The position numbers and the translations under genes were made by a program. A DNA stretch of 64,000 nucleotides from Guyanagaster necrorhizus (lineage: Eukaryota; Basidiomycota; Agaricomycetes; Agaricales; Physalacriaceae), in the NCBI RefSeq assembly GCF_019112545.1, contig NW_025064881.1, positions 442,309 through 506,308 of the forward strand, in the 5' to 3' direction. This document shows positions 10,498 through 20,984 of this stretch, piece after piece. Within the stretch, counting starts at the first letter, position 1. Every line of letters begins with the position of its first letter. The notes below the pieces were generated by a model. The model saw nothing but the letters and a program-made list of their open reading frames with translations. It was not told the origin of the DNA and ran no database searches.

Positions 10498-11246
10498 TCA
10501 ACACTGAACATTATCAATGAAGTACTGGTTGTCGTCGCCAACAATGTTACCAGCGGGGTTGTATTCACAAGTGACATACCTATCGAAATGAAGTCAGTTC
10601 TCCGCTCCACGTAAAAGCACTTTAACTAACCACCCTGGTGTATCATTAGTTCCATCGCAATCGACCCGCGCACATCCCACAGTGGTGGTACTCTTCCACA
10701 CCAACTGCGTGAAATGGCCTGTATCGTCCGAGTAGCCTGGGTCACTACAGTTATAGGAATCCCCCTCGTCGCCCCAGGCTTCGACCGACGCCTCCGGAGA
10801 GTCGTACCCGGCGGCAAGGTTCTCGCCGTACGATCCGTCCTAATTCAAAACATCAAGACAAGCAGAAAGCCATAATACAGGAATCACGAACGCTATGCTC
10901 AAACACGCACGTCTGGGTATGGTTTAGGGCATACGAAGCGAGAGTATCGTCCCAAGTTAACGCGTCAGCACCATGTGCGCTCCTGTACGAGTTGGTGGTA
11001 TTGAGAATAGCCGACTGGAAAGCATCATCGTCTGTCCAGCTAGAGTCCTAGTCTGTATGATCAGCACCACCGACAACATTCTTGAAAGGGAGGGAGAAAG
11101 TACATCACGACGACCTTGGGAGCCGATATGCTAAAATATGTTTGTCAGCCACGAACGAACATACGACCAGCGTAGTCAAAGTCGCTTACACCGCGGACAG
11201 TCATAGCGCAGACCAGGAGGAAAACAGAGAGGTGGGCAAATGTCAT
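10498..11246 (-). CDS. secreted CAP (PR-1/SCP-like) protein, copy A
   Basis: Five exons, 11,246-11,190, 11,130-11,104, 11,047-10,892, 10,839-10,631 and 10,579-10,498, give 176 residues. The N-terminus MTFAHLSVFLLVCAMTVRG is a signal peptide. The CAP domain shows SYRSAHGADALTWDDTLA, YGENLAAGY, HFTQLVWKST and the C-terminal TCEYNPAGNIVGDDNQYF with the usual cysteines. The CAP cavity residues His (SAH), Glu (GEN) and His (HFTQ) are kept. CAP proteins of fungi are extracellular and several bind sterols or fatty acids; the ligand here is unknown. Exons 3-5 match copy B in length, and intron positions are the same, so the two are tandem duplicates. The third donor is a weak GTTCGT. A TATA box lies 36 bp upstream. 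Confidence 0.85.
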
Positions 11247-11281
11247 GTTGAGTAGGCGAGTTCCACAAGGGCAGTTTCCTC

Positions 11282-11289
11282 CTTTTATA
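11282..11289 (-). promoter_or_regulatory. TATA box of CAP gene A
   Basis: TATAAAAG on the minus strand, 36-43 bases upstream of the start codon at 11,246. Confidence 0.55.
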
Positions 11290-11897
11290 CCTTCGTATAA
11301 TTTGCCAAACGGTGATTTTTCCCGTATGGAAACATTCCATGAGTCCCGTTACCAGATGCTCAGCCCAGCCCATAGTTCAGGCGCGGCTTCGGATAAACAC
11401 TTAACAAGGCCAGTTCTCTTACGAACGGGTAGTAAGAAATTGGTCACCCTTTGGTGTCAAGGGGTAATGGCAACGTTCGTATCCATGCCAAGCTGTAAGA
11501 GACGAGAGCTCCAGCGAGCTGTACTTTCGAAGAAATGAGTTCTTGCGAAGTCCACCAGCGGCGCCGTTCATGTTGGTATACACCAGGTAGAGGCTCATTA
11601 CCCCCCTCGAACCTTGCAGAAGCTTCCTACGAAGGCTCACAACGCCATGAATATCGGTCTTGATGAAATTCAGTTAGAGTTTTGCCGCGCCGTTACGCCA
11701 AGCCCTGTAGTCGAGCCCACGACGACGGCTAAATCTCGGAAATATCCAACTAATTGACGGAATAAGGCTTGAAGAGGGGAGGACGAAGACGCTGAAATTT
11801 CGGTGGTATACGATGATAAAATTACGTGACAAATGAAGCTTAGATATTATCACAGCAAGACATTGAAAGAAGGACCAAGTCGCCTTCCTCCCTTCTC
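11290..11897. other. intergenic spacer between the two CAP genes
   Basis: About 600 bases with no supported gene. Holds the upstream region of copy A and the 3' region of copy B. Confidence 0.4.
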
Positions 11898-12652
11898 TTA
11901 ACACTGAACATTGTCAATGAAGTACTGGTTGTTGTCACCAATAATATTGCCGGCGGGGCTGTATTCGCAAGTGAGGTACCTATCAAACAAGAGCAGTAAG
12001 CTTCCGATATCACAGGTGACATAAAAAAAAACTAACCATCCCGGCGTCCCATTAGAGCCGTTACAATCAACCCTCCCACACCCAACTTTGGTCGTACTCT
12101 TCCATACCAACTGCGTGAAGTGACCTGTTGCGCTGGAGAATCCAGGGTTGCTGCAGCTATACTCTGCACCTTCGTCGCCCCACGCAGCAACTGAAGCCGA
12201 CGCAGAGGCGTATCCTGCAGCGAGGTTCTCCCCATACAGTCCGCCCTAGAGGTGAGCTCGTTACGAAATTCGACAAACACGAAAGGAAACAACTCACGCT
12301 ATGCTCAAACACACAAGACTGGGTATGTTGTAACGCGTATGAAGCGAGGGTATCGTCCCAGGTCAACGCAGACGCGCCATGGGCGCTTCGGTATGAGTTT
12401 GTGGTATCGAGGATAGCCGAGCGGAAGGTGGCATCGTCTGTCCAGCTGGAGTCCTGAATGAAAATTTGATCAGCGAATAGGGACCATATGGCGAGGAAGC
12501 GAGAGTACATCGCGAGCAACAATAGTGCTGTCCTGTTAAAAAACCAATATTAAGCTCAGTCATACAGTATAGAAGCAATGGCATACGGCAGGGAAGGCGA
12601 GCGCCGCCACTGCACAAGCGTAAAGGAAAGTAGAGAGACGAATGAATGACAT
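11898..12652 (-). CDS. secreted CAP (PR-1/SCP-like) protein, copy B
   Basis: Five exons, 12,652-12,587, 12,532-12,509, 12,453-12,298, 12,245-12,037 and 11,979-11,898, give 178 residues. A signal peptide (MSFIRLSTFLYACAVAALAFPA) precedes a short pro-region ending VARD and the CAP domain: SYRSAHGASALTWDD, YGENLAAGYASAS, HFTQLVWKSTTKVGCGRVDC, TCEYSPAGNIIGDNNQYF. The His, Glu and His cavity residues are present. All introns are in the same places as in copy A, and exons 3-5 have identical lengths (156, 209 and 82 nt). Both genes have their own TATA box, so they are probably independently transcribed. The signal peptide region differs most between copies. Expected role: extracellular, lipid or sterol binding, ligand unknown. 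Confidence 0.88.
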
Positions 12653-12711
12653 ATTAGATGTAACAGAAGAGGTGCGCTCAAGTTGGAGCTCTAACAGAGA
12701 CTTCTGTCCCC

Positions 12712-12719
12712 CTCTTATA
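12712..12719 (-). promoter_or_regulatory. TATA box of CAP gene B
   Basis: TATAAGAG on the minus strand, about 60 bases upstream of the start codon at 12,652. Confidence 0.45.
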
Positions 12720-12991
12720 CTCTCAACGCAAAATCACCTGAAGGATACATTTATCAAAAGATGATAGACATCTTACCCATATGATGTTCTCCAAGCATCG
12801 TTCATGAGGAAAGGGCACTGGAACCCTCTCGCAGAGCTTAGGGGCGGCTTCGGATCAACATCTCAAATGCTATCCATGACAACGACTCCAAGTTCTATAC
12901 AATTGGCGGGAAATTCTCCGGGGTCGGGAAGGTGTACTCATGGGTGGCGCGTTTGTATCCGAGCCAAGTTATGAAGGACGGCACTTGCCAA

Positions 12992-13064
12992 TATCTGAGG
13001 CACTGTCTAAGGAAAAAATCTCGTATTTGAAGTTCAGACACGAGATTTTTTTTACTCTCAGATA
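12992..13064. repeat. nested hairpin
   Basis: An inner stem of 12 bp, AAAAAATCTCGT (13,013-13,024) with ACGAGATTTTTT (13,040-13,051), encloses a 15-base loop. An outer 8-bp stem, TATCTGAG (12,992-12,999) with CTCAGATA (13,057-13,064), surrounds it. The two stems are nearly coaxial, with 13 and 5 unpaired bases between. Possible MITE core or hairpin-forming transcript. Confidence 0.6.
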
Positions 13065-13067
13065 AGT

Positions 13068-13195
13068 CTAGTGTCGTTCCTTGGTATCCAACCTACGGTT
13101 TCACGGGTCAGTACGGGGTAATCATAAGAAGATGAGACAAATACTACCTCCACCTAGTTCCTCGGCTGGTCCACACTAAGGAATCCCGACACTAG
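13068..13195. repeat. imperfect inverted repeat, possible MITE
   Basis: CTAGTGTCG followed by TTCCTT at 13,068-13,082 is mirrored at 13,176-13,195, where the reverse complement reads CTAGTGTCGGGATTCCTTAG. Directly follows the nested hairpin. No target-site duplication could be fixed. Confidence 0.4.
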
Positions 13196-14422
13196 CGGTA
13201 TCGTAGTCTACTCTTCGACTGGACGTTAGATGTCGTGATACCCTGATGGGAATCACCATCCGCGCTACTGCCTCATCTCAATAGGCGGATAGCATTTGAT
13301 GCAGCGACACAGTTCGGAGGCATCTAGCCAAAGATGGAACCTAGTTTTTGTGTGATAAAGCGGACAATATTAGATGATATTATTTGCTTTTGCCAAGTAA
13401 GTGTTTGGCACCCAGTACTGTACCGGTGGAAGGGCATTTCCAGCCGCATCGGAGTTCACACCGGCAGATAATAATAAGCTTCTGCCGAGAGATGCCGCGA
13501 ACCACTTCATACTCCGCTCAACTACCTGATCCCGCTTGATCTCGCTAGGCCGCCTTCTAGGCAAATTTCGTGAGTCCCCTGACAGACCGCATCTGAAGCC
13601 GGTATTATCGAGTCTAGAACCTGAACAACAGCCATTCTGAAACTGATAGCCCTGTCTGTATAGAGTACAGATTAGGTACGGCATAGGCGTTCAAGTTTGC
13701 GGGTACCGGCCTCTGTCGGAAGAAACAATCTTTACCTTTCCACTAAATAGCTCATGCAAACTGTCGTCTTTCTAAGGAACTTCCATGACAGCCCCCAGTG
13801 CAAAGAGTTGAGCATTCAATAATCTTGTAGATGACGACCGTAGTGTTCGGAGATCACAACAGCCATATGAAGTCGCTTCTGCTTTCCTAGATCCGCAGTT
13901 AACGGGCACTGTAAAGAATCACAGAGTGAGCCACCTTCTGTCCCTTTACTCTTGATGTCATGAGAGACTGACCTCATTTGGGTACCATCGCCATCCCATT
14001 GCTATCTTTCCGGTCTCAGATTGAGTATTGATTAATTTACAGTAGCTTGGTGCACGATGCGGAACAGATACACGCAGCTCAGAACTTGTGAACACCCCCG
14101 TTTCGGTTACGGACCTTGGATCTGAGAGCATGGTGCTCGGCTTGCTAGAATGATGTTCGACACCTGGCATACAAAATAATAATTGTCTAGGATTCCGTCC
14201 AGATATGATAGCACGTAGTATAAGACACGCGGTATTTCTCCACCCATACCTGGCTAGTCGGAGGGGGTCCCGAAATGCTAAACTTCGTCCCTCTCCTTGC
14301 TGTTACCGTCATACTCAGCAGCCTTTTATCTGCCACCTGGTTGTTTTTTCTATTGAACTAGTCGCAGTGCGCCATTTTCTACTGGACCTAAATGGCTTCC
14401 TTTAGCGGGGAAAATTCTCGAC

Positions 14423-14880
14423 ATGCCCTCAGAGAAGGAATGGCTCACTTTTGCTAAATGGGGCGAAATCTACGGTATAACATTGACCGCGATTTCAATG
14501 GCTTTGAGCGCGCTTACGCATTGTTTCTTAAGGCGAATTACTATCTGTTTCGTCCTTGACCGTCGTATAGTTGTCGTCAACTCGATTCAGATGGCTATCG
14601 ACATGTTCGACAATAAAAGCTCCATTTACTCAGGCAGACCAATCATGGAGATGGCCGGCGAGCTCATGGGCCTAAGAGACTCCCTCGCTTGTCTCTCTTA
14701 TGGCACCCGCTTCCGCAACCAACGTCGACTCGCGCACCACAATTTAGTAATTCTGCGATGATGACTAAATTACCCTCAATTGTTGAATACGAGACGCGCC
14801 GTCTTTTGAGGACACCCTCCGCTAATCTAATCTAATCCTGAACATCTCTGAATATATCCGGATGCAAGTCACTGGGTGTT
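14423..14880 (+). pseudogene. cytochrome P450 N-terminal fragment
   Basis: The fragment reads EKEWLTFAKWGEIYG, an intron-like gap, VVVNSIQMAIDMFDNKSSIY, then SGRPIMEMAGELMG, YGTRFRNQRRLAHH, and in another frame MTKLPSIVEYETRRLLRTP and EYIRMQVTG. These match the region from the first beta sheet to helix D of fungal O-methylsterigmatocystin-oxidoreductase-like P450s. A frameshift near 14,755, a stop near 14,840, and the absence of an N-terminal anchor, I-helix, ExxR and heme loop show it is dead. A second P450 remnant from the same broad family lies at 28.3-29.3 kb but covers a different part of the protein. Confidence 0.75.
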
Positions 14881-15556
14881 TTCCCTAGTACACCCTTCCG
14901 CACCGATGCTTGGGCTACACACTGACACAGTCGCACCATGGCAGAATCTTGGCAGGTAACTCGACATTCATCTTATGTGCGATGATGTTCTCAGTTTTCA
15001 ATATCTCAAAGCACTCTGAAAAGGGCGTTGTTCTCGAACCGGACGCAGACATACCGCAGGAATTATAAGGTGAGAAAGTTTTTCAGATGACTCTGCTCAA
15101 TGCATGATCTGTCTTCTTCAGTCACCCGACACCATTCAAGTGTACGATTAAAGCGGGGAGCGAGAGGGCGCTGGGTTTGATCAGTGGGGAGAGATTTTTG
15201 TGAGCAGCCGTTAGGACAAAGACGGTACCCTGGAGCTTAGCTTTGTGTTCGATTTGATTCCCTATGACGTGGCCGTCGTTATCCTCTGCTACGAGAATGG
15301 ACCAAATTTGTTGTCAATGGTATCAAAGGCAACTAGCATACTTCTCGACAGTTCAAGCTTCAAGCTTCAAGAATGATACGACTCAGAGCCGACACTCCAT
15401 AATGCAGCATTTCTTTATGCCATCGCCTACCTTACTCCAAAACCAAGTCTGCATCCCAGCTGTTTCCCGGGTCTACCTCCCTCAGAAGCGATAAGTGTAA
15501 GATACTGTTCCTATATGCCTTTACACGCACAAACGTTTACTTGAACTATACGCTAA
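14881..15556. other. no gene recognised
   Basis: Short frames only. A small tandem repeat of ttcaagct (about 2.5 units) lies at 15,352-15,371. Confidence 0.4.
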
Positions 15557-16165
15557 CCGGATATCAAATTCTTCGCAAGGAGCTCTTGTTCAAAGTGCAC
15601 AATCTCCTCATACCATTCATAAAATACGCATGCGCCCTTCAGCGTGGGTGTCCGCGACGTAGCCCTATCACATCAAGACTGAAAAATCTAGAGGAATAGG
15701 GACAGCTCACTCTCATTCTGAATATCAAACGATAAATGTTCTAGCGAAGGAACCAAAGCAGGCTTTTCACTCTGCATGACAAGCTTCGGGAGCACGGATC
15801 TGGGGTGCTCTTCGCTGACGTCCGACTTAGGCGCTTCAGTCTGTGGAAGTTCTTAAGGATATGCGTTAAAAAGCTTTTGTGGGCATCACGACCATGCAAG
15901 TTCAGTTCCTCCAACTGAGGATGAAACAGCGTCTCCGCAACTACGCTGACCTCGGAGCGAAGAGCGACTAAACTTTGAAGCTGAAGGAACGTCCAACACC
16001 TCATGACATCGTTACCGACCATATCATCAATGCCGAGGCGCAAAAGGTTGGCTTGAATGCTGGTGCTGACGCCACCACCTTTCTAGACAGCACAATTTCT
16101 CCAACGACGCACAGTGAGGAGGATCTCGTTGATAATCTCGGGTGGCAATCAGCGCATGGGGAATG
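15557..16165 (-). pseudogene. F-box/LRR-type gene remnant, related to the one at 29.3-30.1 kb
   Basis: On the minus strand an F-box-like start (LPPEIINEILLTVRRWRNC, about 16,160-16,100) is followed by an in-frame stop, then IDDMVGNDVMRCWTFLQLQS, TLFHPQLEELNLHG and, after frame changes, FYEWYEEIVHFEQELLAKN at about 15,635-15,570. The middle and end line up with the remnant at 29,296-30,097 (IDIMKCWTFSHL; CTLEELGLGG; LYERYEDFEDFEQEFIALK). Several frame breaks make it a pseudogene. F-box proteins are substrate adaptors of SCF ubiquitin ligases; this copy can no longer serve as one. Confidence 0.6.
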
Positions 16166-17904
16166 TAAGGCAACGAAGACAACCTATAAAGTTGGAGACC
16201 CCTCGGAGTTCTAGAGAATCTTCGGCCGTATATTCGTAAGCGGCCTAGGAGTCGGGAGGACTGTGATTTATATAAACTCGCGGCTGGAGCCTGAGCATGT
16301 GGTTCATCTGCTTTTTCCAAAACATCATCCTTATGTCTTGTAGCCATAGGAGGAATGAGAGAGGGTCGGTGACAGATCACATGATGATGATGGGGAAAGT
16401 CAAGTAAGGTCAGCAGATTCAATGCCTGCTAGGCTAGAGCTACATGGAATTTGGTACTCGTGGTACAGAAGGCCCCAACAAAAGGGCACATGTTCTTTGT
16501 CCTGACCACGGTAGACAGCACCAATGACAATTGCCACTAGTTAATGAACATAAGCTTGAAACGGCAGTTGTGACAAAAAAAAAACAGGGACCATGCCTGG
16601 TTATAATTATATGCATCACTGTTCCGACCTGAACGCAGAACAATTGCTCATTTCACAAATCATCATTCCATACCCAAACAAACTTAATGCAAAGGCCAAA
16701 TACCGCTTTTTGCTTCTCTGGAGGTCGATGAGAAGTATCCACAGTGGAACGTATAATATTTAGGCGCTGGGACCAGCCTGTGGTTTTCCTCGATGTCCAG
16801 TGACAGGTCCGTCTCTACTGTAGGGCGGCTAACGCAGCTGTATAAGGACATGCGGAAGTATGCATATCGCACTGTTTATACCTTGAGTGTATGAGTCATG
16901 GACTATTGGAAGTCGAAGAGCTGTTGCCAAACCTGGCGTGGCCTAGAATGACAAGATGAAAAAAATGACAGTGGGAAAACAAAGCATATCATTCACTTGC
17001 CCATCGTAATCGGGGAATCATAAAATGCGTATGTCTTGAGGAGATGTAGTCGAAGCAGAGAAATGTATTACCATTCATTCATGGGCATGCCCTGAAAGCA
17101 CGGCGAAAGTAGTAATATTCGCACTATTCCTGTAACTTGTTCCTCCCAGTGACTGAAATTTTAAATTTAGCCGGAATGTAGGTATCCTCAGCAGCAGAGC
17201 CATTTATATTTTTAAGTCAATAATGTGGTCCTGCAAAATGAACTGAAGGAAGGACAATGTGGCATCGTTAGTTGGTGACTCCGAGTGAATTCCAAGTTGG
17301 GCCGGATATTAGCCATCACAGTGCTCAGGTACCATTCACCCCGTGCCTACTTCATCATTTCAAAGCGGATCCAACGTCGATCGTAATCATAATTTTAGAC
17401 TCTGAATCATTGAATGACTTGTCGTCGTACGGATTGGCTGTATGTTAGGCCACGAGAATGTGGCGTTTTTGCCTCTAATTATGTACCCACATACAGTGAA
17501 ATGCTGAACTTCTTTTCCGATAGATTGGTAAGCAAATTCTGTAGAGCTTGCAGTCTCTGCGCACTTAATAGCTCTGCACATGGTCAGGACTCACAGGCAC
17601 TAGGCACGCCATAATTATCAAAATAACTGATTGTCCAGTCCAAGTCGGTGCAACCTGTCCTGCTGACAATATCCACCACCCTCATCACGTCCCTTGTCAA
17701 GATCTTGACATTTTACTACAGTCTGTCAAGGAAGATCAAGATGGATTGTTGTAGGATAAGCAGCACACAAACATCAAAGGTCCGAAGATACCGCCACGAT
17801 ACAACATACCTGCACGCTCCTTTGAGCCCGAGGGTAAGCCCGACCTGTATTTAACTGGACCTTGGTTGAGTATTCAAGCATCGTTCTTTGACCTGTTCAT
17901 TAGT
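16166..17904. other. no gene recognised
   Basis: Frames of 60-130 codons occur but lack domain similarity and splice support. Composition is ordinary. The last 100 bases are the upstream region of the hydrophobin-like gene, with a TATA-like GTATTTAAC near 17,846. Confidence 0.4.
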
Positions 17905-18308
17905 ATGATGTTCAAGCAAGCTCTCGCATTACTTCCTCTCTATTTTATCTTGCCAGTGTGCAATGCTGCACCTGGACCCAAAGTCGCAGAGACAGTTGCT
18001 CGAGACACTGCAGCGACATGCACTCCTCCTGCTTACGTCTATTGTTGCAGCGAACTGGATTGGGTATGTTCTATAAACATTTCAGTTCTCAATCGTGAAA
18101 TTGACTGAATGCTATGATTTGGTTATAGGTACTTTTCGGTTACGTCGGGACTGGCTGCGAGCCCTTCGGCAATTGTGTAAACCCAGTCTGCTGCACTGGA
18201 GAGTTCCAGTCTGTAGGTTTTTTCCACGTCTGTTCCTCCCGGCACGTGGTTAACACTGCGATATATATATAGTATGATGCCATGGTTGGAGGCTGCCAGC
18301 TTTTGTGA
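17905..18308 (+). CDS. hydrophobin-like small cysteine-rich secreted protein
   Basis: Three phase-0 exons, 17,905-18,063, 18,129-18,212 and 18,273-18,308, give 92 residues (91 if the second of two adjacent ATGs is used). Signal peptide MMFKQALALLPLYFILPVCNA, then a short pro-like segment, then eight cysteines in the order C-CC-C-C-CC-C: TCTPPAYVYCCSELDW, GTGCEPFGNCVNPVCCTGEF, MVGGCQLL. Order and paired cysteines are those of hydrophobins, which coat hyphae and spores as amphipathic layers. The inter-cysteine loops (7, 16, 5, 4 and 13 residues) are shorter than in standard class I or II, so I call it hydrophobin-like only. A broken second copy lies 0.7 kb downstream in the same orientation. 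Confidence 0.7.
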
Positions 18309-19024
18309 CATGGGAATGACGGGACAGAACACTATGGGCACGTACCAGGAAGTTAATTAATGTGCTTGGTGTCCATACTGTCAAGAGAATTCGAAACCTA
18401 AGATCGTATCGTGTTCAATGAGCGTATCGCTTCAGAAAGACAATACTCCCATAATTCCTCCCATACACACTAATCAGTTCTTCTCTTGCACTTGGTCAAG
18501 GAACGTACAAACCCATGTCGACCGTTTTGGCCCTGTCTGCGGCGTTTGCGCCAGGTCTATCTCTGGGAAAAGCTGTCCGACGTCCGTTTCTCTGCCATCT
18601 CTTTGTAAATATTAGATATTCTGACACCCCACGAGCTCCAGAGATGTTAGATGGGGTAGTTTTATCAGAACACTGTCTCCAATCGGATCGATCGAAGCGA
18701 TCCTTGGGAAAACAAGAAGCAGTGTAGTTGACTCCAAGTTCGCGTACATGTTAGTGATTACGATCTTAGTTGGACTTACCTATCTCTAGGGTTGATTGTT
18801 CAGAAACCGACTTGACCAAGAACGTCCAACCTCTCAAAAATAAGTGATCGCCCGCTCAGTTCGACCCTTCAGTCTCCTGATGACACAACTGCAGTGCTGC
18901 AGGATCAATACAATGGCAACAAACGCCGCTACAACCCAACACTGGAGGATGCCCTATATTGAAGCGGGTTCTAACACGGTAACCCAGCATCATACTTTGA
19001 CCTGCCACTAAAGCAAGCGGTCGT
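18309..19024. other. spacer between hydrophobin-like gene and its broken copy
   Basis: No gene recognised. Frames at 18,418-18,727 lack domains. Confidence 0.4.
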
Positions 19025-19283
19025 CTTACTTCCCCTCTGCGTGCAGAGGTCCATTGCTGCGCCGAACTTGATTTCGTACGTGCATAAACCATCCACAACC
19101 CGGTTATAGGTGTTTAACAGCTTGGTCAGGACTGGCTGCTAGCTATTCGGTGTTCCCACAACCCCAGTCTGCTGCAAGGGAGAGTTTGAACCTGTAAGTT
19201 TTTTTCACATTCGTTCCTCCTACCGCTCAACATTGCGATATTTGTAGGTCGGATTCTCGGTTGGCGGCTGCGAACTTCTGTAA
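19025..19283 (+). pseudogene. broken second hydrophobin-like gene
   Basis: The same three-exon plan as the gene at 17,905 is visible: VHCCAELDF before a donor near 19,078, then LVRTGC-stop-LFG and TPVCCKGEFEP, a donor near 19,196 with the same T-rich intron start, and VGFSVGGCELL before TAA at 19,283. The Glu codon after the fourth cysteine has become TAG, and the signal-peptide exon is shifted or lost upstream of 19,030. Tandem duplicate followed by inactivation. Confidence 0.65.
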
Positions 19284-19442
19284 ACGTATTGTTGTCTGTG
19301 AAATCCCGAAGTCAAGATCGCATTGGCATGTTATTACGTTAATGAAAAGGAAAAACCCAAATCATCTCTCCTCTTATGTCACCTATTTATTCAATTGCCG
19401 CCCTTCTCATGCGCCTAGCCCAAGGAAGCGCAAATCCTGCGT

Positions 19443-20984
19443 CTACCTCTTTGTCTTGTCTATCAGATTGGCACGAGGGACATCCCTGCCCAAAGACACT
19501 CGATGAAGAGGTGTGCAGGTCGTCCGCATCTCTACCATGTCCATCACCATCCTCTCGTCAATCTCCTGACACCACACGAGCTCAAGCGACATTAACTGTG
19601 GTAGCTTTACTTGACGCGTCTCCGAGAGGTACCGGATAATCGCTTCCATCGACGCACGGGACGTCTTAGGCCAGTGTATAACGAGCTCGTGAAGCCCTGG
19701 AATTTTCTCGAGCACAAGTATCAAATCCTTCGCTTCAATAGGAAGGTACAATATATGAAGCCACCGCAATGAATCTGCACAGGACTGGAGAAGATGCTCT
19801 AGGTGTGCAAATTTCAAAAAGCATCGGGTAGAAGCACCTTTCTCGTGAACTAAAGATAGCGATGATAAATTCGGTAGCAATAGAGGTTTGATGATGGCTT
19901 GGAGGTTATTGTAGGAGTAATCATGCATGAGAAGGGTCAACGAAGTGAGGTGGGATAGCACTTCGAGGGGACGGTCGACGGAGTAGCGGCACGTAAAGCA
20001 TCCGACCGTGACGTGGGTCAATTCAGGCATAGAAGCGATGGTCGAAACAAAGTGTCCAATATCGCTGAGGACCATGTCTGCCCTGAACGTGCGGATCTTG
20101 TTCGGAGGCATGGGCGCTCCGTCATTATTGGACAAGAGATGCCCTCTGAAAGAGAGCGTTCGAAGATTGGGAGCGAGGAGGATAACCGATGTCATGGCAT
20201 CGATGCCATTCGATCCCCCGAAATATGTGACATCGAGTAATTCCAGTCCAGGGAACGTGATGACTTTGATGAGCTCTCTGAGGAAATAGAAAGATCGAGA
20301 ATGCATGAAAGAGATGTGAACCTCTCTCCAGCGTCGTGCCTCCGCAAAAAGAGCAGATAAGACTGCTTGCGACGGCCAGGTATCCAAATCGGCATCATTG
20401 TGCCTACTATCTCGGAATACGACTTGAAGAGGTCTGCCTTCGGAGCGGTGGAGGTAAAGAGGGATCCAAGCCCCGTAAATATCACGGGATGACTTGGAAA
20501 ATGGGCATTGTAAATCTAGGGTGATCGTGGACCACAATGAATAGGTACCGAGGGCGAGACGACGCCAGTAGGAGCATACGAGCGCGATTCGCAATGAAGA
20601 TGTCGGGTCCTCGACCCTTATCGCTTCCTTGAAAACGGCACAAAGCAATTCTGGCGGGAGACGACGAATAGGCGCTAAGAGAGACTTCTTTTGCTTGATG
20701 TACTCCTCAACTTCGGCACGATCACGCCTCAGCCGCTCGATCGTGTCTAAATGATGCTTGATCTCTCGATCATATCGAATGAGGTCGAACTCTGCACGCA
20801 TGATGAACTGGGGGAAGAGAGGTGCTTCAGCGGATAACAACGCGTCTCCGGATCGTAGCAGCTCGAGATCCTGGTCTAGCGACTTTGTATAGGACGCATC
20901 GACGTCGAGACCGGCCCCGCAATTGAAGCAGATAAGAATAGGACGGTTCATCAGATCAGAGCTGGGGTATGATTCCATCAGCAT
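19443..20984 (-). CDS. F-box protein with N-terminal coiled coil
   Basis: A single open exon of about 513 residues from MLMESYPSSDL at 20,984 (MESYPSS at 20,978 is equally possible). The frame stays open upstream but has no ATG; a splice acceptor-like TAG sits just before, so a 5' exon is possible. Residues about 68-100 (FDLIRYDREIKHHLDTIERL, then RRDRAEVEEYI) form a heptad-rich helix. The F-box follows: SLLAPIRRLPPELLCAVF to CSYWRRLALGTYSLWSTI. The rest is LRR-like (LEHLLQSCADSLRWLHIL, LHELVIHWPKTS). Coiled coil plus F-box plus divergent LRR is the standard form of the expanded Agaricomycete F-box family, substrate receptors of SCF ubiquitin ligases. Target unknown. Confidence 0.85.
   Translation of the reverse strand: MLMESYPSSDLMNRPILICFNCGAGLDVDASYTKSLDQDLELLRSGDALLSAEAPLFPQFIMRAEFDLIRYDREIKHHLDTIERLRRDRAEVEEYIKQKKSLLAPIRRLPPELLCAVFKEAIRVEDPTSSLRIALVCSYWRRLALGTYSLWSTITLDLQCPFSKSSRDIYGAWIPLYLHRSEGRPLQVVFRDSRHNDADLDTWPSQAVLSALFAEARRWREVHISFMHSRSFYFLRELIKVITFPGLELLDVTYFGGSNGIDAMTSVILLAPNLRTLSFRGHLLSNNDGAPMPPNKIRTFRADMVLSDIGHFVSTIASMPELTHVTVGCFTCRYSVDRPLEVLSHLTSLTLLMHDYSYNNLQAIIKPLLLPNLSSLSLVHEKGASTRCFLKFAHLEHLLQSCADSLRWLHILYLPIEAKDLILVLEKIPGLHELVIHWPKTSRASMEAIIRYLSETRQVKLPQLMSLELVWCQEIDERMVMDMVEMRTTCTPLHRVSLGRDVPRANLIDKTKR

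Larger units (their letters stand above)
12720..14422. other. long stretch without a recognised gene
   Basis: Apart from the two inverted-repeat structures listed separately, only short frames without domain similarity are present. The frames at 13,370-13,684 and 13,958-14,170 look non-coding. Confidence 0.4.

Noticed and set aside
17905..18308. Assignment as a standard class I or class II hydrophobin
   Set aside because: Cysteine order fits, but the loop lengths (16, 5 and 4 residues in the middle) are too short for either class.
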